A DNA stretch of 30,172 nt from Alphaproteobacteria bacterium (lineage in GTDB: Bacteria > Pseudomonadota > Alphaproteobacteria > Rhizobiales > Devosiaceae). A model generated the notes under the pieces. That model was not told the origin of the DNA. It made no database searches and worked only from the letters and a program-made list of their open reading frames with translations. The stretch spans positions 1 through 30,172 of the forward strand of contig JAJRRJ010000007.1 of assembly GCA_024279575.1 (NCBI GenBank). Reading direction: 5' to 3'. The translations under genes were made by a program, and so were the position numbers. Below are positions 7,514-14,780 of this stretch, one piece after another (the first letter of the stretch is position 1; each line of letters starts with the position of its first letter).

Positions 7514-8824
7514 CTAAAGTATGTACCGGCTCAAATCTGCGTTTCCTGCCAGATCTCCGACCTTTTCCTGCACATAGGCTGCATCAATCTTGATTACTTC
7601 GCCATCTTTATCCGGGGCGGTAAATGAAATTTCCTCCACCAGCCGCTCCATAACGGTTTGCAAACGCCGCGCACCGATATTTTCAACACTGGAATTCACT
7701 TCAAATGCAGCGTCAGCAATGGCTTCAATGGCGTTTTCGCTAAACTCAAGGGTGACCCCCTCAGTGCTGAGCAAAGCCACATATTGTTTGATTAAACTGG
7801 CTTCAGTATCATTGAGTATGCGTACAAAATCATCGCGGGTGAGGGCGCGCAACTCCACCCTGATTGGCAGGCGCCCCTGCAATTCAGGCAATAAATCAGA
7901 AGGTTTGGAAATGTGAAACGCTCCCGAAGCAATAAATAGAATATGGTCGGTATTTACCGGGCCGTGTTTTGTTGTAACCACGGTGCCTTCAATCAGAGGG
8001 AGCAGATCGCGTTGCACCCCCTCGCGGGAAACCTCGCCACCGCTTTTGCCTTCGCGTACGCAAATTTTGTCAATTTCATCCAGAAAAACAATGCCGTGAT
8101 TTTCCACCAGATCAATTGCTTCAGTTTTTATACGTTCCTGGTCCAGAAGCTTATCAGCTTCATCAGCCATCAACAGTTTGTAACTGTCTTTTATTTTTAC
8201 TGTGCGCTTAACGCCGGGTTGTTTGAATGCGCCCCCAAGCATATCAGATAGATTGATCATGGCACCGGCCCCCGGCATCCCTGGAATTTCAAAGCTGGGC
8301 GCACCTGATGCCCCGGCGCTCACTTCAATTTCAATTTCCTTGTCGTCCAGTTCATTGGCGTGTAGTTTTTTGCGATAGCTTTCCCGCGTTGCTGCCTGCG
8401 CCGCCTTGCCAACAAGCGCATCCAATACCCGCTCTTCTGCATGTAAATGGGCCTTGGCCTGAACCTTTTGTCGGCTTTTCTCCTTAAGAATACCAATACC
8501 TGCCTCTACCAGGTCGCGAATAATCTGCTCAACATCACGTCCCACATAACCCACTTCGGTAAATTTGGTAGCTTCAATTTTAATAAAGGGTGCGTTGGCC
8601 AGCCGCGCCAGCCGTCGCGATATTTCAGTTTTACCCACCCCGGTTGGCCCGATCATCAGGATATTTTTTGGGCTGATTTCCCGACGCATATCAGCGGGCA
8701 GTTGTTGCCGCCGCCAGCGGTTTCTCAAGGCAATGGCCACGGCGCGTTTCGCATCATTTTGTCCAACAATATGCCGGTCAAGTTCGGACACGATTTCGCG
8801 TGGGGAAAAGTTTTTTTCACTCAT
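7514..8824 (-). CDS. hslU: HslU (ClpY), ATPase subunit of the HslUV protease
   Basis: HslU is an AAA+ unfoldase hexamer that feeds proteins into the HslV peptidase. The 436-residue protein has Walker A GPTGVGKT (59-66), the pore loop GYVGRD (92-97), an intermediate domain (about 110-240) and Walker B VFLDEID (246-252). Sensor residues lie near HILFIASGAFHISKPSDL. The C-terminus is LSRYIL, the tail that docks into HslV pockets to switch it on. Its ATG follows the stop of the acetyltransferase gene directly, so hslV, GNAT and hslU form one transcription unit. Confidence 0.98.
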   Translation of the reverse strand: MSEKNFSPREIVSELDRHIVGQNDAKRAVAIALRNRWRRQQLPADMRREISPKNILMIGPTGVGKTEISRRLARLANAPFIKIEATKFTEVGYVGRDVEQIIRDLVEAGIGILKEKSRQKVQAKAHLHAEERVLDALVGKAAQAATRESYRKKLHANELDDKEIEIEVSAGASGAPSFEIPGMPGAGAMINLSDMLGGAFKQPGVKRTVKIKDSYKLLMADEADKLLDQERIKTEAIDLVENHGIVFLDEIDKICVREGKSGGEVSREGVQRDLLPLIEGTVVTTKHGPVNTDHILFIASGAFHISKPSDLLPELQGRLPIRVELRALTRDDFVRILNDTEASLIKQYVALLSTEGVTLEFSENAIEAIADAAFEVNSSVENIGARRLQTVMERLVEEISFTAPDKDGEVIKIDAAYVQEKVGDLAGNADLSRYIL

Positions 8825-9331
8825 CTAATTATCTTTCGTATCTAAAAATTTAACCATCAAATGTTCGTCAATATAGTGTCCATCAACCAAAAGAGCCCGT
8901 GGTTCAGTGCCATAAATTTCAAAACCGGCGCGTGTATAAAGCGCCAAAGCGCTATGGTTTTGGGTGCCGACTCCCAAGTGAACCTGTTGCACCTTGTGGG
9001 CAGCATATTCAAACAAATGTTCAATCAGTGCCAATCCAATTCCTTGCCCCTGCATTTGTTGTTGCACATACATTTGATACAGGTGACCGATATGATTGTC
9101 CTGTGCCCCCTCACATGGGACAAAACAAATAATTCCGCATAAATTCCCATTAACAAAAGCACCAAATAAATTTGCCTGTTCCAGGGTCTGGGTAAACGCC
9201 CCGATTGGCTGCTTCAGGGTTTGAGCATAGGTTGCGCCATAGGCCTGCGGGAACTTTTTCAGGGCCTCAAGCCGGATTGTCCGGTAGGCATCTGCATCCC
9301 CTGCACCTAATTGAGAGATAATGGGGGACAT
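8825..9331 (-). CDS. GNAT-family N-acetyltransferase between hslV and hslU
   Basis: The 168-residue protein is a single GNAT domain. It has a central beta strand LYQMYVQ, the acetyl-CoA pyrophosphate loop QMQGQGIG (92-99), and a late strand with VGTQNHSALALYTRAGFEIYG. The acceptor is unknown; the fold is used for proteins, amino acids and antibiotics alike. It sits exactly between hslV and hslU with no spare bases on either side (TAA-ATG and TAG-ATG junctions), so it must share their transcript. A GNAT gene in this position recurs in Rhizobiales, which hints at a link to the protease, but no function is established. Confidence 0.9.
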   Translation of the reverse strand: MSPIISQLGAGDADAYRTIRLEALKKFPQAYGATYAQTLKQPIGAFTQTLEQANLFGAFVNGNLCGIICFVPCEGAQDNHIGHLYQMYVQQQMQGQGIGLALIEHLFEYAAHKVQQVHLGVGTQNHSALALYTRAGFEIYGTEPRALLVDGHYIDEHLMVKFLDTKDN

Positions 9332-9892
9332 TTATTTGGTCTCGATGCTTTCAAGGGTAACTTGGTCGTTGGTATAAACGCAAATTTTCTCGGCAATTTC
9401 CATTGCCTTGCGCGCAATATCTTCTGCATTTTTGTCCGTATCAAGCAGAGCCAGTGCAGCACTAAGAGCATAATTCCCCCCTGACCCGATAGCAACCACC
9501 CCCTCATCAGGGCTGAGTACATCCCCCGTTCCGGTCAGTACCAATGAATCCCTGGCATCAACCACAATCAGCATGGCTTCCAGTTTGCGCAAATACCGGT
9601 CGGTGCGCCAATCCTTGGCCAGCTCCACACAGGCCCGCATCAACTGGTCTGGGTATTGTTCTAATTTTGTCTCAAGCCGTTCAAATAGCGTAAAAGCATC
9701 CGCCGTTGCCCCGGCAAACCCGGCAATTACGGAGCCGCCAGCCAGCCGGCGCACCTTCTTTGCCCCATGTTTGATTACCGTAGGCCCAAGAGAAACCTGC
9801 CCGTCCCCCGCAACCACCACCGTGTTACCTTTGCGCACCGAAACAATGGTTGTGCCATGCCAGTCAGGAAATCCGCTATTTTTGTCACTCAT
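9332..9892 (-). CDS. hslV: HslV (ClpQ), peptidase subunit of the HslUV protease
   Basis: HslV is the proteasome-like threonine peptidase that degrades substrates unfolded by HslU. From the ATG at 9892 (MSDKNSGFPDWHGTTIVSVRKG) it is 186 residues. The mature enzyme should begin at the TTIV threonine after removal of the 13-residue propeptide ending in WHG. GDGQVSLG and the GSGGNYALSAALAL block are family hallmarks. A TTG four codons upstream is an alternative start. It is first in hslV-GNAT-hslU, and a sigma-32-like promoter lies 62-90 bases upstream. It faces hisB divergently. Confidence 0.97.
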   Translation of the reverse strand: MSDKNSGFPDWHGTTIVSVRKGNTVVVAGDGQVSLGPTVIKHGAKKVRRLAGGSVIAGFAGATADAFTLFERLETKLEQYPDQLMRACVELAKDWRTDRYLRKLEAMLIVVDARDSLVLTGTGDVLSPDEGVVAIGSGGNYALSAALALLDTDKNAEDIARKAMEIAEKICVYTNDQVTLESIETK

Positions 9893-9953
9893 GTTTTTAT
9901 CCAATTTTGGTCTCTCAACATTCTATTTAGGTGGTGTGTGCATAAATGCAAAT

Positions 9954-9982
9954 AAATGTCGCCCCAATGTCATGGATTCAAA
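9954..9982 (-). promoter_or_regulatory. Possible sigma-32 (RpoH) promoter for hslV
   Basis: On the minus strand TTTGAA, a 17-base spacer and ACATTT match the alphaproteobacterial RpoH pattern CTTGAA-N17-CYATAT with one and about two mismatches. The spacing equals that of the better sites before dnaK and grpE. HslUV is a classic heat-shock protease, which supports the call. The -10 element is weak. Confidence 0.4.
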
Positions 9983-10060
9983 CCTTTGCCAATGGGCTGC
10001 AAACTGATATGTGAGCATTAACAACGTTTGACCCGCTAGATCAAAGAAAGACCAAACATT

Positions 10061-10648
10061 ATGCGCCAGGCTAAAATATCCCGCATTACCGGTGAAACCG
10101 CCATTGATGTTGCAGTTAATCTTGATGGCACCGGCAAAAGCACTATTGCCACCGGCATCGGGTTTCTTGATCACATGCTGGATCTTTTAGCGCGTCATTC
10201 TTTGATGGATATAGAGGTGTCTGCCAAGGGCGATTTACATGTGGATTTTCACCACACGGCTGAAGATGTTGGCATTGCTTTGGGGCAGGCGATTAAAGCG
10301 GCCCTTGGGGATAAAAAAGGTATCACCCGATATGCTTGTGTTGATCTGCCCATGGATGAGGCGTTGACGCGTGTGGCGCTTGATATATCGGGGCGTCCGT
10401 TTCTGGTGTGGAAGGTGGCGTTTTCCCGTGATACAGTGGGCGAAATGGATACGGAATTATTTCAGGAATGGTTTCAGGCCTTTGCCATGAATGCGGGTAT
10501 GACCCTGCATGTGGAAAATTTTTATGGGGAAAATAATCACCATATAGCTGAAAGTGCATTTAAGGGACTTGCCCGCGCTTTGCGCGTTGCTTTGGCAATG
10601 GATGCTAAAAACAAGGATCAAATACCTTCCACTAAAGGGCTTTTATAA
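10061..10648 (+). CDS. hisB: Imidazoleglycerol-phosphate dehydratase
   Basis: HisB removes water from imidazoleglycerol phosphate to give imidazole-acetol phosphate in histidine synthesis. The 195-residue protein is the monofunctional form, without the phosphatase domain fused in E. coli. Both metal-binding repeats are visible: HHTAEDVGIALGQA in the first half and HHIAESAFKGLARAL in the second. GIGFLDHMLDLLARHS is the other hallmark. It opens the plus-strand unit hisB-DUF2628-hisH-hisA-hisF-hisE-coaA. Its promoter must lie in the 168-base divergent gap with hslV. The ATG is clear. Confidence 0.97.
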   Translation: MRQAKISRITGETAIDVAVNLDGTGKSTIATGIGFLDHMLDLLARHSLMDIEVSAKGDLHVDFHHTAEDVGIALGQAIKAALGDKKGITRYACVDLPMDEALTRVALDISGRPFLVWKVAFSRDTVGEMDTELFQEWFQAFAMNAGMTLHVENFYGENNHHIAESAFKGLARALRVALAMDAKNKDQIPSTKGLL

Positions 10649-10676
10649 GCCCCCTTTTGTATTGTGACATCGTGTT

Positions 10677-11089
10677 ATGAATTATGTGACGTATGAAAAC
10701 CAAAGCCGTGAAGGGGACGATTGTCTGATCTGTCTGCCCGACCGGTTTAACTGGTTTGCCTTTTTACTGCCTCCCGTTTGGGCTTTGGCTAATGGGTTGT
10801 GGCTTGTTTTGTCAGGCATGATCGGCCTAATTTTCTTCCTTGCGTATGCTGGAGGATTTTGGTTTTGCCTGGATTTTCTCTTTATTTTCTTGGCGCTTTA
10901 TGGCTAGGATTTGAAGCCAGTACTCTGGTTGGAGCTAAATTGCAGCGCCGTGGCTGGCAGGATAATTCAATTGTCTCTGCCCCAAGTCTGATGCAGGCGG
11001 AAAGCCGGTATTTTTCTTCTCAGCGCCGTATTGCTCGGGCAACACGACAGGCGCAACGACAAAAAGAGCAGGAAAAGCCAGCCAAATGA
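10677..11089 (+). pseudogene. DUF2628 membrane protein, split by a one-base frameshift
   Basis: The first frame (10677-10907) gives YVTYENQSREGDD, then CLPDRFNWFAFLLPPVWAL and hydrophobic segments, matching the start of DUF2628 proteins, which open with a soluble stretch followed by WLAFLLPPLW-type sequence. The matching C-terminus LGALWLGFEASTLVGAKLQ is in another frame and ends at 11089 in an ATGA overlap with hisH. Adding one base within about 10855-10893, where several four-T runs occur, would join them into about 137 residues, normal for the family. The function of DUF2628 is unknown. A DUF2628 gene between hisB and hisH is typical of Rhizobiales. The lesion may be real or a homopolymer undercall. 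Confidence 0.72.
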
Positions 11090-11742
11090 GCCAGTTAATT
11101 ACCATTATTGATTATGGCTCGGGCAATCTTCGATCGGCGCAAAAAGCCTTTCAGCGCGCAGCGCGTGAAGCTGATATTGAAGCCAATATTGTTGTGACTA
11201 ACAGTGCTGAAAGAGTAGTTGGTGCCGATCGTATTGTTTTGCCCGGCGTGGGCGCGTTTGCTGATTGTCGCGCTGGTCTTTTTGCATTGCCGGGCATGCG
11301 TCAGGTTTTAAAGGAGCGTGTTATTGAGGCCGGGGTGCCCTTCTTTGGTATTTGTGTGGGAATGCAATTGATGGCACAGCGCGGATTGGAAAAAGGGACC
11401 CATGAAGGCTTTGGCTGGATTGAGGGTGAGGTGGTTCCCCTGTCCCCCAAACAAACCGACTTAAAAATTCCGCATATGGGCTGGAACACCCTGTCCCAGG
11501 CCAAAGACCATCCTCTTTTTGAGGATATCAATACCGGACCGAACGGTCTGCATGCATATTTTGTACATTCGTTTCACATGCAAACCACATCAGAATCTCC
11601 CCTGTTGGCGACCACCGAATATGGGCAAAAAATAACAGCGGCAGTGAGCTGTGACAATATGGTGGGCACCCAGTTCCATCCGGAAAAAAGCCAGAAACTT
11701 GGCCTTGCAATGATTACAAATTTTCTCAGGTGGAAACCATGA
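11086..11742 (+). CDS. hisH: Imidazole glycerol phosphate synthase, glutaminase subunit
   Basis: HisH hydrolyses glutamine and channels ammonia to HisF, which makes imidazole glycerol phosphate and AICAR. The 218-residue protein is a class I glutamine amidotransferase. It has IDYGSGNLRSA at the N-terminus, the oxyanion region PGVGAF (53-58), the nucleophile in GICVGMQLM (Cys 90), and the His/Glu pair in FHPEKS (198 and 200). It overlaps the DUF2628 stop by ATGA upstream and hisA by ATGA downstream, a tightly coupled arrangement. No key residue is missing. Confidence 0.97.
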   Translation: MSQLITIIDYGSGNLRSAQKAFQRAAREADIEANIVVTNSAERVVGADRIVLPGVGAFADCRAGLFALPGMRQVLKERVIEAGVPFFGICVGMQLMAQRGLEKGTHEGFGWIEGEVVPLSPKQTDLKIPHMGWNTLSQAKDHPLFEDINTGPNGLHAYFVHSFHMQTTSESPLLATTEYGQKITAAVSCDNMVGTQFHPEKSQKLGLAMITNFLRWKP

Positions 11743-12470
11743 TACTTTTTCCCGCTATTGACCTTAAAGAGGGCAAGTGTGTGCGCCTTAAACTGGGGGA
11801 TATGGAACAGGCGACCATATTCAACGATAGTCCCGCAGCCCAGGCTAAAGAGTTTGAGGAGCAGGGTTTTAAATTTTTGCACATGGTTGATCTTAACGGG
11901 GCTTTTGCCGGCCAAAGCATAAATGGGTTGGCTGTTGAAAAAATACTGAAAACCATAAATTTTCCAGTGCAGCTGGGTGGTGGTATTCGTGATCTTAAAC
12001 AGATTGAATCCTGGCTGGAGAAGGGCCTTGCGCGGGTTATTCTGGGAACAGTGGCTTTGCGCAATCCCGATCTGGTTAAGCAGGCCTGTAAATGGTTTCC
12101 TGGAAAAATCGCTGTGGGTATTGATGCGCGCGGTGGCAAGGTGGCAATTGAGGGGTGGGCACAAACTTCTGAAATAGATGTACTGGATATGGCCAAAAAT
12201 TTCGAAGGCGCCGGTGTTGCAACCATCATTTATACCGATATTGATCGTGACGGGGTTCTCTCCGGTATCAACTGGTCTTCAACACTTGCGCTTGCCAAAG
12301 CGGTGTCCATTCCTGTTATCGCCTCCGGCGGCCTGGCTTCGATGAAGGATATTGAACCCCTTGCCTCCCCGGAATATCAAATTCTTGAGGGGGCAATATC
12401 GGGCCGTGCACTCTATGATGGCCGGATTGATGTGGCGCAGGCGCTGGCGTTGCGTGGGGCGGATAAATGA
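11739..12470 (+). CDS. hisA: HisA, ProFAR isomerase
   Basis: HisA is the (beta-alpha)8-barrel isomerase that opens the ribose ring of ProFAR to give PRFAR, the HisF substrate. The 243-residue protein begins MILFPAIDLKEGKCVRL with catalytic Asp 8; the second catalytic Asp is at 129 in VGIDARGG. Phosphate-binding loops are GGGIRD (80-85) and the ASGGLAS stretch. The ATG at 11739 is chosen over an upstream in-frame GTG because it overlaps the hisH stop as ATGA. Its own TGA overlaps the ATG of a truncated hisF copy at 12467, not the functional hisF. Confidence 0.97.
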   Translation: MILFPAIDLKEGKCVRLKLGDMEQATIFNDSPAAQAKEFEEQGFKFLHMVDLNGAFAGQSINGLAVEKILKTINFPVQLGGGIRDLKQIESWLEKGLARVILGTVALRNPDLVKQACKWFPGKIAVGIDARGGKVAIEGWAQTSEIDVLDMAKNFEGAGVATIIYTDIDRDGVLSGINWSSTLALAKAVSIPVIASGGLASMKDIEPLASPEYQILEGAISGRALYDGRIDVAQALALRGADK

Positions 12471-12616
12471 CCCTTAAAACCTGCATAATTCCGTGCCCGG
12501 ATGTGAAGGATGGCCGTTTGAGCGTCGCCCGCAACGCCCCCTGGCGAGAGGACGCGCATATGCAAAGCAAAGCGACGCGGGGGCCATGGTCCATCAATTG
12601 GAAGGCCAACCCATGA
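12467..12616 (+). pseudogene. Truncated duplicate of the hisF start fused to unrelated insert (49 codons)
   Basis: The first 17 codons read MTLKTCIIPCPDVKDGR. They differ from the true HisF start (MTLKTRIIPCLDVKDGR) at two residues and from its DNA at four of 51 bases. The frame then enters about 95 bases of sequence unrelated to hisF. It stays open and stops at a TGA overlapping the functional hisF ATG as ATGA. It therefore bridges hisA to hisF with four-base overlaps at both ends. Both amino-acid changes hit strongly conserved HisF positions, so the piece itself cannot be functional HisF. It may only keep ribosomes flowing into hisF. Confidence 0.75.
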
Positions 12617-12663
12617 CCCTTAAAACCCGTATAATTCCGTGCCTGGATGTGAAGGATGGCCGC
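12467..12663 (+). repeat. 51-bp imperfect direct repeat of the hisF 5' end flanking a 95-bp insert
   Basis: Copies lie at 12467-12517 and 12613-12663, 47 of 51 bases identical. The insert between them (12518-12612) contains a short inverted repeat GCGTCGC/GCGACGC (12522-12528 and 12572-12578), a palindrome GCATATGC at 12556-12563, and a run GGGGG. It encodes no recognisable domain. The 51-bp repeat is too long for an ordinary transposon target duplication. Confidence 0.75.
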
Positions 12664-13407
12664 GTCGTCAAAGGTATGAATTTTGTTGATCTTGTGGATG
12701 CAGGTGATCCGGTTGAAGCAGCAATCGCCTATGATGCGGCTGGTGCCGACGAGCTGACATTTCTTGATATCACGGCCTCTCACGAGGGGCGAGAAACAAT
12801 TTTTGATGTGGTTGCACGCACCGCTGAACACTGCTTTATGCCGGTAACAGTTGGCGGTGGTGTGCGCACTATTGAAGATATTAGAAAGCTTCTTTTGTCC
12901 GGTGCCGACAAAGTGGCCATCAATTCCGCAGCTGTGAGTGATCCTGATTTTATTGCCCGGGCCGCTGATAAATTCGGCAATCAGTGTATTGTGGTTTCGG
13001 TTGACGCCAAACAGCGACTGAAACGTTCAGTTGGTGGAGATAATCTTTCAGAATGGGAAATTTATACCCATGGAGGTCGGCGTGCCACCGGCATTGATGC
13101 CCTTGAATTCGCCCAAAAAATGGCTGAAATTGGTGCCGGAGAATTGCTGGTGACATCCATGGACCGCGACGGAACAAAAATTGGTTTTGATCTGCCCCTT
13201 ACCTCAGCCATTGCCGATTTAGTAAGCGTGCCGGTAATTGCTTCGGGGGGGGTTGGTAATCTGGATCATTTGGTTGAGGGGGTTAAAATCGGTCATGCCA
13301 GCGCCGTACTTGCCGCTTCAATTTTTCACTTTGGCACCTTCTCTATTGGTCAGGCCAAGGCCCATATGCAGGCCCATGGCATTCCCATGCGCCATGATAA
13401 TATCTGA
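12613..13407 (+). CDS. hisF: Imidazole glycerol phosphate synthase, cyclase subunit
   Basis: HisF takes PRFAR and ammonia from HisH to form imidazole glycerol phosphate and AICAR. The 264-residue barrel protein has the catalytic aspartates at 12 (IPCLDVKDGR) and 131 (VVSVDAK), equivalent to Asp11 and Asp130 of the Thermotoga enzyme. GGGVRT, MDRDGTKIG and ASGGVGN loops are intact. The start is the second of two ATGACCC copies; an in-frame extension to 12493 exists but runs through the insert and is not HisF-like. A four-base overlap couples it to the short duplicate frame upstream. hisE follows after 49 bases. Confidence 0.97.
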   Translation: MTLKTRIIPCLDVKDGRVVKGMNFVDLVDAGDPVEAAIAYDAAGADELTFLDITASHEGRETIFDVVARTAEHCFMPVTVGGGVRTIEDIRKLLLSGADKVAINSAAVSDPDFIARAADKFGNQCIVVSVDAKQRLKRSVGGDNLSEWEIYTHGGRRATGIDALEFAQKMAEIGAGELLVTSMDRDGTKIGFDLPLTSAIADLVSVPVIASGGVGNLDHLVEGVKIGHASAVLAASIFHFGTFSIGQAKAHMQAHGIPMRHDNI

Positions 13408-13456
13408 ACTGAGAACAATTCCTATCTGTCTTGTGCAATCTTCAAGGACAAACCCA

Positions 13457-13768
13457 ATGAGTTTTACTCTGAACGATCTTGACCAAACAATTGCCGCCCG
13501 CGCCAGCTCTGATCCGGCTAAATCCTATTCCGCTCAGCTTTTGTCAAAGGGTGTGGCCCATTGTGCGCAAAGACTGGGGGAGGAGGCAGTTGAGACGGTT
13601 ATTGCCGCCACCCTCAATAACAGGGATGAAATTAAAAAAGAAGCTGCCGATGTATTGTATCACTTATTGGTCTTGTTGCATGCATCTCAGGTTCCTTTAG
13701 GGGATGTAATGCATGAATTGGCGCGCCGAACCGACCAGTCGGGTATTGAAGAAAAAGCCTCCCGCTAA
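13457..13768 (+). CDS. hisE: Phosphoribosyl-ATP pyrophosphatase
   Basis: HisE hydrolyses phosphoribosyl-ATP to phosphoribosyl-AMP, the second step of histidine synthesis. The 103-residue protein begins MSFTLNDLDQTIAARAS. It has the all-alpha NTP-pyrophosphatase signature KGVAHCAQRLGEEAVETVIAA with metal-binding glutamates, and EIKKEAADVLYHLLVLL. AGGA lies nine bases before the ATG. A much longer open frame reaches upstream into hisF in another register but is not HisE-like. The stand-alone form (not fused to HisI) is typical of alphaproteobacteria; hisI is not in this window. Confidence 0.95.
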   Translation: MSFTLNDLDQTIAARASSDPAKSYSAQLLSKGVAHCAQRLGEEAVETVIAATLNNRDEIKKEAADVLYHLLVLLHASQVPLGDVMHELARRTDQSGIEEKASR

Positions 13769-13795
13769 TTTTAATCGCATACGGAGAAATAGGCT

Positions 13796-14755
13796 ATGAC
13801 TTTGGCCCGTAAGGGAATTGATTATTCCCCATATGATCATTTTACCATCGAGCAGTGGGCGCATTTGCGAGCCGATGAACCAATGACGCTCAACGCAAAA
13901 GACGTGGAGCGTTTGCGGGCATTAAACGATCCAATTTCCCTTGATGATGCACAAAACGCCTATTTACCGCTGGCCCGCCTGTTGTCGCTTTATGTGGAGG
14001 CGGTGCAGGGGTTGCATAAAGCGGCGGCACAATTTCTGGACAAAGATAAAGCTCAGCGTACCCCTTTTATTATTGGAGTTTCAGGGTCAGTAGCGGTGGG
14101 GAAGTCGACCACAGCCCGGATTTTGCACGCATTGATGCAGCGCTGGCCCAATTCCCCCAAAGTTGATCTGGTAACAACTGACGGTTTTCTTTTCCCCAAT
14201 GCGGAGTTGGAAAAACGTGGCCTGATGACGAAAAAAGGTTTCCCCGAGAGTTATGACAGATCCCGATTTGTGCGGTTTTTGAGCGAAGTTAAGTCCGGGC
14301 GCAAAAAAATAGCCGTCCCCCTATATTCCCATCTGATTTATGACGTGGTACCGGGCGAGGAAACGATAATTGATCAGCCCGATATTCTGATTGTTGAGGG
14401 CTTGAACATATTGCAGGGTGGGGATTTACCTGCCGATGGAAGCCCCAGTGCATTTGCGTCGGATTATCTGGATTTTGCCATTTATATGGACGCTGATGAG
14501 GCCCATTTGCGCCAATGGTTTGTCGAGCGGTTTTTTCGGTTGCGGGATACAGCATTTACCGACCCGGAATCGTTTTTTCATCAGTTTTCTAAACTGAGTG
14601 AAACAGAAGCCCGGGATATGGCGATTGACGTCTGGAAAAATATCAATCTGCCGAATTTGACGCAAAATATACTGCCCACACGCGCGCGCGCTGATCTTAT
14701 TCTCACCAAACGCCAGGACCACACAATTGGAGCAGTTGCATTGCGTAAGATCTAG
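13796..14755 (+). CDS. coaA: Pantothenate kinase, type I
   Basis: CoaA phosphorylates pantothenate, the first and usually rate-controlling step of coenzyme A synthesis. The 319-residue protein is the classical prokaryotic form: YSPYDHFTIEQWAHL, the P-loop GVSGSVAVGKST (94-105), LVTTDGFLFPNAELE and KKGFPESYDRSRFVRFL are all hallmarks. The C-terminal ILTKRQDH-type end is present. GGAG lies just before the ATG. It follows hisE at the end of the histidine unit, as in many Rhizobiales. Its stop falls inside a palindromic TCTAGA that may belong to a terminator shared with the convergent kinase gene. Confidence 0.97.
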   Translation: MTLARKGIDYSPYDHFTIEQWAHLRADEPMTLNAKDVERLRALNDPISLDDAQNAYLPLARLLSLYVEAVQGLHKAAAQFLDKDKAQRTPFIIGVSGSVAVGKSTTARILHALMQRWPNSPKVDLVTTDGFLFPNAELEKRGLMTKKGFPESYDRSRFVRFLSEVKSGRKKIAVPLYSHLIYDVVPGEETIIDQPDILIVEGLNILQGGDLPADGSPSAFASDYLDFAIYMDADEAHLRQWFVERFFRLRDTAFTDPESFFHQFSKLSETEARDMAIDVWKNINLPNLTQNILPTRARADLILTKRQDHTIGAVALRKI

Positions 14756-14780
14756 AGTGTTTGCCTGGATCTAGATTTTT
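14750..14780. terminator. Possible weak terminator spanning the coaA and pfkB stop codons
   Basis: ATCTAGA at 14750-14756 and TCTAGAT at 14770-14776 can pair around a 13-base loop and are followed by TTTTT on the plus strand. The stem is only 7 bp and AT-rich, so it is weak. Both convergent genes end inside it, leaving 15 bases between stops. Confidence 0.35.

Noticed and set aside
12493..12612. In-frame N-terminal extension of hisF
   Set aside because: It runs through the insert and an out-of-frame copy of the hisF start; the residues do not resemble HisF.
13238..13456. Long in-frame extension upstream of hisE
   Set aside because: It overlaps the 3' part of hisF in another register. The ATG at 13457 has AGGA upstream and gives a typical HisE.
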